DNA of 64,000 nt, taken from contig NZ_CP137338.1 of the NCBI RefSeq assembly GCF_044923475.1, positions 1,426,001 through 1,490,000 of the forward strand, given 5' to 3'. The first letter of the stretch is position 1, and each line of letters starts with the position of its first letter. The notes under the pieces are model-generated. The model had not been told where the DNA came from and did not search any database. It worked only from the letters and a program-made list of their open reading frames with translations. This document shows, piece after piece, positions 16,275 through 24,584 of this stretch. The DNA comes from JAAURS01 sp044923475. GTDB taxonomy: Bacteria; Cyanobacteriota; Cyanobacteriia; Thermosynechococcales; Thermosynechococcaceae. Both the position numbers and the translations under genes were made by a program.

Positions 16275-17084
16275 TTAATATCCTTGGGCCGCCAAATTGA
16301 GCTGCTGATCGAAACAAACGCGCTCCACTACCGTATCGAACCGTCCGTCAGGGTGCAGGTGCAGCAACCGAAATCCAGGCTGCGCGTCGTCCAGAGCGAA
16401 GTTAGAGCTTTTAGGCATAAATTGAATGCAGGTCGAGGGCGTGCTCAAGTACGTCACGTCTTGGCGCACGCATTCGAACTCCTGATGCACGTGCCCCACT
16501 AAAACAAGCTGGACTTGCGAATAGCGATCAACAATGCTTAAAAAAGCTTCTGTATTTTGAAGGCCGCTTCGATCTAACCAAGGAGAATCCACCCAGAAGG
16601 GAGGATGATGCATTGCAATCAGCGTCGGTCGATCGACAGGCACTTGCGAAAGCTCCGCGTCGAGCCACTCCAGACTTTCTTCGCTCAAGGCTCCGTAAAC
16701 CTCGCCCGGAACGTGGGTGTTGAGCAGCAAAAATTTCCAGTTGCCTTTATCGATCGTCTTGTCAGTAAATACAGGCGGTCGATCGAGCACCCGTTCCATG
16801 GCTGAAACGCGATCGTGGTTGCCGGGTAGCCAGTAAGTGGGAATGCCAAGGGTAACAAAGCGCTGCAAAATTTTGAGATAGGCGGCCTCCGATTCGTCTT
16901 GAGCTAGGTCGCCAGTTAGCAAAATCAGGTCGGGGTGAGGACTAGAAGACTCCAACTGCTGCAAGGTTTTCTCTAAAGATTCCCAAGTATTCCACCCCAA
17001 CAAATCTCGGCGATCGTCTGCAAAGAGATGAAGGTCTGAAATTTGCGCGACCAGTAGGGGGGAAGTTTTGCGAGTTTTACCCAT
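16275..17084 (-). CDS. cpdA: CpdA-like 3',5'-cyclic nucleotide phosphodiesterase (metallophosphoesterase)
   Basis: The 269-residue protein shows all calcineurin-type metallophosphoesterase motifs in order: DLH in QISDLHLF, GD in LLTGDLAQDE, GNHD in LPGNHDRV, the histidine of MHHPPF and GHVH in LVGHVHQEFE. The spacing and the DESEAAY segment after GDLAQ fit the CpdA class, which hydrolyses cAMP, a second messenger that cyanobacteria use widely. Some class members prefer other phosphodiesters, so the cAMP assignment is probable rather than proven. The stop converges on the preceding gene with only 16 bases between. Confidence 0.85.
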   Translation of the reverse strand: MGKTRKTSPLLVAQISDLHLFADDRRDLLGWNTWESLEKTLQQLESSSPHPDLILLTGDLAQDESEAAYLKILQRFVTLGIPTYWLPGNHDRVSAMERVLDRPPVFTDKTIDKGNWKFLLLNTHVPGEVYGALSEESLEWLDAELSQVPVDRPTLIAMHHPPFWVDSPWLDRSGLQNTEAFLSIVDRYSQVQLVLVGHVHQEFECVRQDVTYLSTPSTCIQFMPKSSNFALDDAQPGFRLLHLHPDGRFDTVVERVCFDQQLNLAAQGY

Positions 17085-17553
17085 GACGACAAGATAGTCA
17101 GTATAGAATTACCTGCAGGCACAGGATTTGAATGCATTACTACGCCCTAGAGGGTCGATTGGACTGTATTAAAATAAGCAAATGTATGTCTACTGAGCTA
17201 AGATTTCAAATCTTACAATCATACTGGTGCGATCGGGATTGATTTTAAGAAGGATGTTTGGTTTCTCTATAGGATTGATTCTATCGACTCAATTATTAAT
17301 ATTTAGATTCAATAGGATGCAATTTATCATAAACCCATCCTAAAAGGAGTAGGGTCGCGAGACGGTGATTTCGGTCACATTTGTGATGGGCTATACCAAT
17401 TAGGCTATTCCCGAAATAGAAACTACCAACCATTCTGTAGGGACGCAAGGCCTTGTGCCCCTACAGTTTCGTCAAAGTGCCCGTAAAAATTGATTTTGGC
17501 TTGGGTGGGGATGTCCAATGCGTCAGTGCTTTCGAAGAAGCTGAGAGATTTCT
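17085..17553. other. AT-rich intergenic region with palindromes
   Basis: No gene is seen in about 470 bases. It holds the AAGATTT-C-AAATCTT palindrome at 17200-17214, a run of AT-rich direct-repeat-like text (ATAGGATTGATTCTATCGA, ATTCAATAGGATGCAA), and the 32-base palindromic element at 17435-17466. The promoter of the phosphodiesterase gene should lie at its left end. Confidence 0.6.
17435..17466. repeat. 32-bp palindromic element, 'TAGGGGCACAAGGCC' type
   Basis: CTGTAGGGACGCAAGGCC faces GGCCTTGTGCCCCTACAG with one mismatch on each arm. Short elements of this kind are scattered through many cyanobacterial genomes. Here it sits 88 bases after the stop of the DUF1823 gene and could serve as its terminator. 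Confidence 0.65.
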
Positions 17554-17928
17554 TTATCTCTCTATGCCTTGTTGGCGCATATAACTTAAGAGCCAATTTG
17601 CCGCAGTGGCTCGACGGGTCAGGGTGGGGTTGAGTTCGCCTACCTTATAGCCCGTAAAACCGAGCTGCTCTTTCAAAAGCTGTTTGTCTTCAGGCGGGAT
17701 CGAGCGGGTTAACTGAACCGTTGCAGGGCGGCTGCCGATAAAATCTGGCGGTTCTGGATATCGATCGGACCAGTCGGAATGCACGGCGGCAGCATCCCAC
17801 TGGCGAGTGTCTGGATCGTAGCGATAGCCCAAACAGTCCCACAGCAGGCGATTGACCGTTTCATCCGGGATTTCGCCTTGAATAATACCCCAGAGGGTTT
17901 CTGCGGAAAGGGGCGGTAACTCAGTCAT
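17554..17928 (-). CDS. DUF1823 family protein
   Basis: A 124-residue protein starting MTELPPLSAETLWGIIQGE. The ATG overlaps the stop of the upstream gene (ATGACTGA), and a GTG five codons earlier is less likely. The segments DETVNRLLWDCLGYRYDPDT, YPEPPDFIGSRPATVQLTRSIPPE and KQLLKEQLGFTGYKVGEL are the hallmark of DUF1823, a small family confined mainly to cyanobacteria and plant plastids. No function is established. It is the last gene of a three-gene operon with the DUF3611 and bciB genes. Confidence 0.9.
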   Translation of the reverse strand: MTELPPLSAETLWGIIQGEIPDETVNRLLWDCLGYRYDPDTRQWDAAAVHSDWSDRYPEPPDFIGSRPATVQLTRSIPPEDKQLLKEQLGFTGYKVGELNPTLTRRATAANWLLSYMRQQGIER

Positions 17929-18568
17929 GTCTGCCAATGGCACCGTCGGGGGCTGTGGGGGGTTTCTGCATGACTGTCTGCTGCAACAGCCACAGGGAGG
18001 TGGATAATCCGATAAAAAGTCCTGCTATGCCGTGAATGCTACCTAGAATCACCAGCAAATCTCCAGGCTGAATAAATCGGCTCGGGTCGATGTTGATAAA
18101 AGAACCGACGCCTTGAGACAGCGCTTTGCTGAATAAAATACCGCCGATGCTTTCCGCGCCGATTACCATCAGCAACATCCCGATGAGGTCGGTGATGAGT
18201 GCGGCTCTGATCCAGTTTGTCGTTTCGGCCTTGGACGGTTGCCCTTTGGGCGTGGGCTTGACGAGGCGGCGGCTGAGGCGGGTATAGAAAAAGCTCCAGT
18301 ACACGCTAATGCCCAGGCACACCACACCCCCAATTAAAAATGGAATGCCGATACCGACCCCCGCTCCAGCAGTCGGGACGGGTTGGCCGGGGACGGCAGG
18401 CCGACCGCCTAAGGTGGCAGATGCGAACAGGACGATGACGATGGCGGCGATCGCCAATACTAGCTTGAGCCAGAAACCTATCCAGCCGATCAGCTTAAAC
18501 TGATAGCCCAAGATGCGAAGTCCTGGAAAAAAGGGTGGTGAATCGATCGGATTTTTAGTCGTGGTCAT
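17921..18568 (-). CDS. DUF3611 family membrane protein
   Basis: A 215-residue protein with four predicted transmembrane helices (about residues 28-52, 74-94, 120-142 and 170-195). Conserved-looking text is LGYQFKLIGWIGFWLKLVLA and LGISVYWSFFYTRLSRRL. This matches DUF3611, found in cyanobacteria and chloroplasts, function unknown. The stop overlaps the DUF1823 start, and the ATG stands two bases after the bciB stop, so the three genes are very probably co-transcribed. Confidence 0.88.
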   Translation of the reverse strand: MTTTKNPIDSPPFFPGLRILGYQFKLIGWIGFWLKLVLAIAAIVIVLFASATLGGRPAVPGQPVPTAGAGVGIGIPFLIGGVVCLGISVYWSFFYTRLSRRLVKPTPKGQPSKAETTNWIRAALITDLIGMLLMVIGAESIGGILFSKALSQGVGSFINIDPSRFIQPGDLLVILGSIHGIAGLFIGLSTSLWLLQQTVMQKPPTAPDGAIGRHD

Positions 18569-18570
18569 GG

Positions 18571-19761
18571 CTAATCGGGCAGTTTGTACTGACTCACAAT
18601 TTTCTTGGCAAAGACAGGGACGTGGGCTTCTAGTTTGTCCGGGTAATTCCGCTTTACGTAAAGGTAGTTGCGCGTAAAGTGCGAATCAATCGAAAACCGA
18701 GCGTATTCTAGCCCCTTAGGACCGATGCGCTCGATAATAACTCCCATTAACTTGGCCGCCCACATGGGCAGCGTCACGCCCCTGTCGTAGGCGGGAATGC
18801 TCTGCTGCACGGCCTGATGGCGATCGCCCACTGAGGTTACGGGCTGGGTCTCAATTTGGTCGGCCACCAAGTCCAGCATCTCTTGCCCTATATCGTTGCG
18901 GACGACGGTCCACTGCCAACCGAAGGGCGCGCCCATGTAGCCCACCACTAAATCCGCAAGGGAATTCACGTAGTCGAAACAGCTCATGCAGGAGGGCGCA
19001 AACACATCCTTGAGCTGATTGGTCTTAAGCCCAAAAAAGGGCACGGTCTCCGTGGATCCGTCTTCATGCTTAAAATGCACCTTAAAATCCTGCATGAATT
19101 CGTAGTACACCACCGTATCCGGCGATCGGCTGGTGGTGTCTAAAAACTTTTGCAATCCGGCACGGGTGACGTTATCGACGCAGGGCGTGCCCAACACGTA
19201 GAGTTTTTCCAAACCCAGTTCTTTTTCGACGGCCCGCAGCGCCTGGATTTGACAGCCCACGCCAATGACCAGCAGCCGCTTCATGCTCGATTGCTCGATC
19301 TGTTCTAAGACCGACAGGTTGGGCGAGAGCGTGGGCTTATTGACCCGCGCTGCCAGAATATCTTCCGGGGTTCTGGCGATGACGGGCATCGGTCCAAACC
19401 GATCCTCCTTGGTGTTCTGGACGCAGACGACGCCCTCCACTAGGCCGCGATTCAGCATTTCAATGGCGATCGAGCTGACCATTCCGGTCCATTGCGCGCC
19501 TTCAATCGGTTCGGTTTTGCGCGCTGCCATCATGGACTGATGGACGCCGAAATATACGTCGTCGGGGTTATCTAGATCGCGACTCCGCCCGTGGGTCTGG
19601 GTTTCGAGGGCCGGAATTTGCTGGTTGATAAAGGCACAGGCTTCTTTGACGTAGTGGATGTAGTAGGTATCGCATAGCCCGCACTCGCTGCACAGCTCTT
19701 TGGCAGGGCGCTTGCTCGTCGGCTTCAGGGCTTTTGCTTTTTTATGGGTCTGCGCCGTCAT
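18571..19761 (-). CDS. bciB: Ferredoxin-dependent divinyl chlorophyllide 8-vinyl reductase
   Basis: A 396-residue protein of the FrhB/FdhB family. It carries an N-terminal iron-sulfur motif CSECGLC (Cys24, Cys27, Cys30) and further cysteines in GVGCQIQA, GTPCVDN and SCMSCFDYVN, enough for two [4Fe-4S] clusters. A flavin-binding C-terminal domain follows. This composition is that of BciB, which reduces the 8-vinyl group of divinyl (proto)chlorophyllide in chlorophyll synthesis using reduced ferredoxin. The plant 7-hydroxymethyl chlorophyll a reductase is a close relative. In a cyanobacterium the BciB role is the more likely. It is the first gene of an operon with DUF3611 and DUF1823 genes, both phylum-restricted, which suggests a plastid/thylakoid theme. 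Confidence 0.88.
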   Translation of the reverse strand: MTAQTHKKAKALKPTSKRPAKELCSECGLCDTYYIHYVKEACAFINQQIPALETQTHGRSRDLDNPDDVYFGVHQSMMAARKTEPIEGAQWTGMVSSIAIEMLNRGLVEGVVCVQNTKEDRFGPMPVIARTPEDILAARVNKPTLSPNLSVLEQIEQSSMKRLLVIGVGCQIQALRAVEKELGLEKLYVLGTPCVDNVTRAGLQKFLDTTSRSPDTVVYYEFMQDFKVHFKHEDGSTETVPFFGLKTNQLKDVFAPSCMSCFDYVNSLADLVVGYMGAPFGWQWTVVRNDIGQEMLDLVADQIETQPVTSVGDRHQAVQQSIPAYDRGVTLPMWAAKLMGVIIERIGPKGLEYARFSIDSHFTRNYLYVKRNYPDKLEAHVPVFAKKIVSQYKLPD

Positions 19762-19867
19762 GGGGTTTGTGTCCGGAAAAAGTGAATGCCGCTGCTTTGA
19801 CCAAGATACCGTAAGGCTTTGCGTTACCTACGATTGTAAAGCCTTTGTGAATGCGGCGGACCTGCAA

Positions 19868-19900
19868 AAACGCCGATCTTTCCCGGAAAGATCGGCGTTT
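19868..19900 (-). terminator. Strong intrinsic terminator of the Bax-inhibitor-1 gene
   Basis: AAACGCCGATCTTTCC pairs perfectly with GGAAAGATCGGCGTTT, 16 bases on each arm with a minimal loop. On the minus strand the hairpin ends in TTTTTGC, a proper U-tract. It begins 21 bases after the stop of the minus-strand gene at 19921-20649. Confidence 0.85.
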
Positions 19901-19920
19901 GAGTCGTTCTATAAATCGAT

Positions 19921-20649
19921 TTAATCGCGGCTATTGAGCGCAATGAGCAGTCGCAGGATAAAGACAAACAGATTGATGTAGGTGAGGTACATCGATAGAG
20001 CGGCGGGGAGATACTCTTCATCTTTGTAGGTGCGGGGCAGAATAAAAAAGTCCACGACCGCAGCGCCTACAAACAGCACGACGCCAATGCCGGAAATCGC
20101 AATATCCCACCATTGGGGCATGCCTCCCATAAACAACCCGACGATCAGTTGACCCAACATCACCACGACGAGGGCAATAATGCCAAGCTGAATGGTTTTG
20201 GTGAGGGCAAATCCGTCTTGCTCGGACAAGTTAGAGCCGATGGAACGCGCTGCGATAAAGGTGACGCCGCAACTCAGGGCCGCAATGCCCAATCCCGTCA
20301 ACCCGACGCCATTGGTCCGAAGCGCCAGGTTTAGGAGCATGGCCAGGGTATACCCGGATAGCAAGCTGTAGGTTGCCAGCAGGGGCAGTGCCACTTTGTT
20401 ATTGCCTCGAGCTGCAACGCCTTGAGCGATAAAAAAGAGCGCGATCTCGGCAATGAGCGCGACGATAAAGGTGGGCATAAACAGCGCGGGATATTGTTGC
20501 AAAACGCCCAGTCCGCCCCACGCGCCAAAGGCGGTTAATACAAGTCCGCCGCCTACAAAGGGTAAGGCGTTCTGAATGACGTTAGGGCCAACCAGCGCGT
20601 TTTGCTTTGCCTGCCGAACGGCTTCTCTAAAGTTACTGGTATTACTCAC
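19921..20649 (-). CDS. Bax inhibitor-1/YccA family membrane protein
   Basis: A 242-residue protein with seven predicted transmembrane helices spread over residues 28-240 and a short hydrophilic N-terminus (MSNTSNFREAVRQAKQNAL). The closing helices contain FVGAAVVDFFILPRTYKDEEYLPAALSMYLTYINLFVFILRLL, which matches the conserved end of the Bax-inhibitor-1/YccA family (TMBIM, calcium-leak type proteins). Physiological role in cyanobacteria is not established. It is monocistronic, ending in the strong hairpin at 19868-19900. Confidence 0.88.
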   Translation of the reverse strand: MSNTSNFREAVRQAKQNALVGPNVIQNALPFVGGGLVLTAFGAWGGLGVLQQYPALFMPTFIVALIAEIALFFIAQGVAARGNNKVALPLLATYSLLSGYTLAMLLNLALRTNGVGLTGLGIAALSCGVTFIAARSIGSNLSEQDGFALTKTIQLGIIALVVVMLGQLIVGLFMGGMPQWWDIAISGIGVVLFVGAAVVDFFILPRTYKDEEYLPAALSMYLTYINLFVFILRLLIALNSRD

Positions 20650-20801
20650 AGGTTTCCTCTACAAGTCGTAAATTCAGGTTCTTTTCCATTGTGTAGTGCT
20701 TATTCGAAAAATGCTGTAGCGATCGCAATATTTTCCACCCCTCCCCTTCTGAAAAGTTCATACTTTAAAAAGACACCTTTCCTTGACGTGAGAGAAGTAC
20801 G

Positions 20802-21899
20802 GTGAATTTTAAGCAACTTTGGCGATTGCTCCGACAGACCTTCAAAGCTTGGAACGAGGATAAGGCGTCGCGATTAGCAGCGGCCTTGGCCTACTACACT
20901 GTCTTTTCCCTGACGCCCTTGATTTCAATTACGCTGACGATTGTGGGCGTGGTTTTTGGGCAAGAGGCGGCTAGGGGAGAAATTGTGGCCCAAATGCAAG
21001 GGCTAGTGGGTCGTCAAAGCGCTCAGGCGATCGAGACGGCGATCGCCAACATCAGCCAGGATTCTCTCTCTGGTCTTGCCTCCATTCTTAACATCGGGGT
21101 TTTGCTGTTTGCCGCCTCTGGCGTCTTTACCGAACTTCAAGGTGCCCTCAATACTATTTGGGAGGTTGCTCCCAAGCCTGGAAAGGCCATTCGCGTCTTT
21201 ATTCATCAGCGGCTGCTGGCCTTTTTGATGGTCATGGCGATTGGGTTATTGCTGCTGGCCTCTTTAATGCTGAATACCTTTCTGGTTGCTATTTCTAGTC
21301 TATTTGTGAATTTTTTGCCCGGCGGAAGCGTTCCTTGGCAGCTTCTCAATACCATCGGTTCGTTTATTATCACCACGCTCTTATTTGGACTGATATATAA
21401 ATATCTACCCCAAGCCAAAATTGCGTGGAGCGATGTTTGGATTGGCGCGTTGATGACAGCGACACTGTTTTCGATCGGTAAGTTTGCCCTAGGATTCTAT
21501 CTGGGGCATAACAGTTTTAGTTCGGCATTTGGAGCGGCGGGATCCTTAGTGTTTGTCGTCGCTTGGGTCTTTTATTCCGCGCAAATCTTGTTCTTTGGTG
21601 CGGAATTTACGCATGCTTATGCCAAACAGTACGGTTCGCACATCCGTCCCAGAAAATACGCGGTTGCACTGACGGAGGAGGATCGCGTTCAGCAGGGCAT
21701 TCCTCATCGCGAGTACGTTGAAGGGCTGGTCCAACAAACGCAACTGCAAGATTCGGCTCTTGTCGATCGAGCTAAAGTGGACTTAATTCCGCGATTTTTA
21801 CAGTTGGGCTTGAGTCTAGCAGAAATTGCTGAGGGATTGGACTTGCCTGTCGATCGAGTGAAAGACGCTGCGCGCAAAGTCAATAGGACTCATCGTTAA
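20802..21899 (+). CDS. YihY/BrkB family inner-membrane protein
   Basis: A 365-residue polytopic protein starting at GTG (20802), preceded by GAGAGAAG. Six transmembrane helices lie between residues 25 and 270. The family text is clear: NEDKASRLAAALAYYTVFSLTPL, ASGVFTELQGALNTIWEV, IYKYLPQAKIAWSDVWIGAL, YLGHNSFSSAFGAAGSLVFVVAWVFYSAQILFFGAEFTHAYA. A hydrophilic C-terminal 95 residues carries a predicted small helical domain (FLQLGLSLAEIAEGLDLPVDRVKDAARK) that resembles a helix-turn-helix. Its function is unknown. The family was once called ribonuclease BN by mistake. It stands alone. Confidence 0.9.
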   Translation: MNFKQLWRLLRQTFKAWNEDKASRLAAALAYYTVFSLTPLISITLTIVGVVFGQEAARGEIVAQMQGLVGRQSAQAIETAIANISQDSLSGLASILNIGVLLFAASGVFTELQGALNTIWEVAPKPGKAIRVFIHQRLLAFLMVMAIGLLLLASLMLNTFLVAISSLFVNFLPGGSVPWQLLNTIGSFIITTLLFGLIYKYLPQAKIAWSDVWIGALMTATLFSIGKFALGFYLGHNSFSSAFGAAGSLVFVVAWVFYSAQILFFGAEFTHAYAKQYGSHIRPRKYAVALTEEDRVQQGIPHREYVEGLVQQTQLQDSALVDRAKVDLIPRFLQLGLSLAEIAEGLDLPVDRVKDAARKVNRTHR

Positions 21900-21930
21900 T
21901 GCGAGAATGAATAATGCGGGAATGAATGGG

Positions 21931-22305
21931 CTATCGCAACCAACGCTCTAACGAGCGAGAAACGGTCTCAAAAAGCCATACAAAGAGACCCACGAAGATG
22001 ATTTTTTCGCGCAGCTCTCGACGCGTCATGGTGCGAAAATCCAGGAAACTCGTTCTAGAACGACGGGATTTAATGACCCCGCGATCGCGGTTGAGGTCGT
22101 AGATCGTTTTCTCGACGCACCAACGCTCGGACTTGTCTGGGTAGCACTTTTGCGTGTGCTCCAGCAATCGCTTGGCGAGCTTTTTGTTGCCCTTTGCCGC
22201 TTCCAGTAAATCCCGATTGATGCCATCGACGGGACCCCATTGAGTCCAGCACCACCAGATGACGCCAGCAGCAATGAGCAGTAATAAAATTGGTCTGATC
22301 GGCAT
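21931..22305 (-). CDS. Small membrane protein of unknown function
   Basis: A 124-residue protein with a hydrophobic N-terminus (IRPILLLLIAAGVIWWCW) and a second hydrophobic segment near the C-terminus (KIIFVGLFVWLFETVS). The middle is charged and contains Cys54 and Cys63 (KCYPDKSERWCVEKTIYDLNRDRG). I recognise the type from cyanobacterial genomes but not a named family. It converges with the YihY/BrkB gene 31 bases away. Confidence 0.65.
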   Translation of the reverse strand: MPIRPILLLLIAAGVIWWCWTQWGPVDGINRDLLEAAKGNKKLAKRLLEHTQKCYPDKSERWCVEKTIYDLNRDRGVIKSRRSRTSFLDFRTMTRRELREKIIFVGLFVWLFETVSRSLERWLR

Positions 22306-22456
22306 ATACGCAAAAAAGCAGCTCTTTTAGTAGCTTGCCCAGAAGATCGCACGCGCTAACGTCGAAGCCAGTCGGACGCCATCAACTTTTGCTACCTCGC
22401 CGATCTCTCCGGTTCCTTCCGGTTCGGTGCAATGACGGGCGGCGATCGCCGACAGC

Positions 22457-23722
22457 TCAGCAATATTTAATGCTGAGTCGTTTTTCAATTTCATCGCACG
22501 CAACGCCTACGCCATTTTCGGATTGTAAAATCCGTCCGATTTCTGCTGCTTTTGCTGCGTAGCTGGGATGGTTTAACAACTGACCCAACTCTCTGATAAC
22601 CCGCGATGCTGAATATTGTTTGCGGGGGATTGTCCGTGAAGTGCCTAAACGTTCGAGACGGGCAGCATTGTCTGGTTGATCGTGGCTGTAGGGGACAACC
22701 AGGGTAGGATGTCCCGACCGCAATCCTTGAGCAGTAGTGCCAACGCCGCCCTGATGCACGATCGCGCAGGCATGGGGAAAGATTTCAGAAAAGGGCGCGT
22801 AGTCCAATGCAATGATACTTTCCGGCAATGGCTCGGGGGGTGGATTATTGCCGATGAGAAGAATAGCTCGGCGATTTAGGTTTTTTGCAGCTTCAATGCC
22901 GATCGCGTAGAAATCGCCCGGAACGAGAACGGCTGCTGAGCCAAGGGTGAAAACAATGGGCGGTTCGCCACTGGCTAAAAATTGTTGGAGTTCGGGGGCT
23001 AGCCCGCGCTCTGAGTTGCCATCGTAAAACGCGAATCCAGTCGCGACGGTATTGGGCGGCCAATCGGGTTGGGGGGAGCCTAGCACTGGGGAAAATAATG
23101 CCAGCACCAGATCGGGCGAAAACTTGTCGTCAATAATAGGATGGCCAACTGGTTCCAATCCGAGATTTTGTCGGAGCCGATGAATGGGTTCTCCCCAGTC
23201 GCGAGTGACAAATCTCGCGTAGTCCATCACCCATCGATTCACGGTTGGACCAAAGACGCGGAGTTTGGCCAAGGCGGGGAAAGGTGCTAAAACGAAGGGA
23301 TCGTAGGCAGAAAAAAACGAACCGGGACCTAGAATACAAACTACCCAAGGCACCTTAAGGATTTCCGCAACCAAGGGAGTGGCATAGACAATTTCATGGG
23401 ACACGATGAAGTCGGCATTTTGAGCTGCATCCATCAGGTCTGCATAGGTATCGCGCACATTGGCTGAGAAATAATCCCGGATGACTCGCTCAGTCCCCTT
23501 CTGGAGGTCCATCATCAAAGCAAGCATCTTTCGATCGTCCATTGCAATATAGTCTGGACGGATTGAAAAGAACTCGAATCCAAGCGATTCAACCTTGGCA
23601 CGATCCTGCTTGACCGTTGCAAATACGATATCGTGTCCGCGATCGCGCAGCTCTAGGCCGATCGCAATAAATGGATGCAGGTCGCCGAGCGATCCCATGG
23701 TTGTTAAAACAATCCGACTCAT
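22457..23722 (-). CDS. GT1-family glycosyltransferase (sterol/glycolipid type)
   Basis: A 421-residue GT-B enzyme. The N-terminus VLTTMGSLGDLHPFIAIGLELRDRGHDI and the C-terminal donor site HACAIVHQGGVGTTAQGLRSGHPTLVVPYSHDQPDNAARLERLG match the UGT/sterol-glucosyltransferase-like class of family GT1. FTLGSAAV precedes the donor domain. Possible acceptors are hopanoids, sterol-like lipids or carotenoids. None can be chosen from sequence. There is no signal peptide or membrane helix. The gene stands alone on the minus strand. Confidence 0.85.
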   Translation of the reverse strand: MSRIVLTTMGSLGDLHPFIAIGLELRDRGHDIVFATVKQDRAKVESLGFEFFSIRPDYIAMDDRKMLALMMDLQKGTERVIRDYFSANVRDTYADLMDAAQNADFIVSHEIVYATPLVAEILKVPWVVCILGPGSFFSAYDPFVLAPFPALAKLRVFGPTVNRWVMDYARFVTRDWGEPIHRLRQNLGLEPVGHPIIDDKFSPDLVLALFSPVLGSPQPDWPPNTVATGFAFYDGNSERGLAPELQQFLASGEPPIVFTLGSAAVLVPGDFYAIGIEAAKNLNRRAILLIGNNPPPEPLPESIIALDYAPFSEIFPHACAIVHQGGVGTTAQGLRSGHPTLVVPYSHDQPDNAARLERLGTSRTIPRKQYSASRVIRELGQLLNHPSYAAKAAEIGRILQSENGVGVACDEIEKRLSIKYC

Positions 23723-23790
23723 AATGTATTAACCTGAGCCATTTTCGTGACCTCACCCTAAATTCAGCAGACCCATTGACTCGCGCCTGC

Positions 23791-24174
23791 TTAGGTGGAT
23801 TTGAACGCCAACCCAAAGCCAAGCTCAATGCATATTGCCTTTTCAATTGCGTCCCAATAAACGTTTTCTAGAACGCCCTGTTTATTCTTAATTCTTTGAG
23901 CATCAACCGCTCTCATTTGACTGAGATTGATGTGCCGTTCTCCATTTAATCTATTTTGCGAGGTCGGAAGAACGTTGACAACGAAGGGATAAGCTTTCTT
24001 CCCAGGCAATAAAGGGGCAACGATTGTCGTCGTTCCATTTTGATTGCCGATATCGTTCTGCAAAATAAGACAAGGGCGCTCTTTATCGGTTTCGCGACCC
24101 ACGACAGGCTTGAGGTCAATCCACCAGATTTCTCCGCGCTTATAGGTTAATGTCCCGTTAGGCATTAAGACCAT
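23791..24174 (-). CDS. mazF: MazF-type endoribonuclease toxin
   Basis: The 127-residue protein has the MazF/PemK fold signature: KRGEIWWIDLKPVVGRETDKERPCLILQND near the start and HINLSQMRAVDAQRIKNKQG near the end. The family cleaves mRNA at short sequences. The sequence specificity cannot be read from the protein. The ATG at 24174 lies 17 bases inside the antitoxin gene. A second in-frame ATG three codons later (24165) is also possible. This is a complete type II toxin-antitoxin pair. Confidence 0.88.
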   Translation of the reverse strand: MVLMPNGTLTYKRGEIWWIDLKPVVGRETDKERPCLILQNDIGNQNGTTTIVAPLLPGKKAYPFVVNVLPTSQNRLNGERHINLSQMRAVDAQRIKNKQGVLENVYWDAIEKAICIELGFGLAFKST

Positions 24175-24382
24175 CGCCTACCGCAACATCCCAAACAGAC
24201 ATCTCCTCTTGAAACGCCGGATCGCAGCTCTGCTCTTTGTAAGCATCTTCCAGCTCCTTCCTCAAAATCCGCTGTTTCTCTTTTAGGAGAACGTCATTAA
24301 TGAAGCTACTCCGATTGCTGGCAAGGCGATCTACAAAGCTTAGAACTTCATCGTCCAAGGTAATGCTGACTTTTTTGCTCAT
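24158..24382 (-). CDS. mazE: MazE-like antitoxin (ribbon-helix-helix)
   Basis: A 74-residue protein whose first half reads VSITLDDEVLSFVDRLASNRSSFINDVL, the pattern of a ribbon-helix-helix DNA-binding domain. A charged helix follows (KEKQRILRKELEDAYKEQ) with an acidic tail (DPAFQEEMSVWDVAVGDG), which should bind the toxin. The gene overlaps mazF by 17 bases and precedes it, the usual order. It probably represses its own promoter. Confidence 0.82.
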   Translation of the reverse strand: MSKKVSITLDDEVLSFVDRLASNRSSFINDVLLKEKQRILRKELEDAYKEQSCDPAFQEEMSVWDVAVGDGLNA

Positions 24383-24584
24383 TGCTCAATTTTGCTGCGA
24401 TTAGTCAATAGGACCCTGCCGTCATACTATCTAGTCCTACTGGATTCGTCAACGCTTCGCGTTTACAAGTCCGATCGCACGATTGGCATTCAACCCCCAA
24501 AAAATTGCCTTGCCCCTCCCTCGGTGCTTTTTCTAGGGCGAGGATCGAGGCAAGGCGATCGCGCGCGGAAGCGAACCCAGCGGC

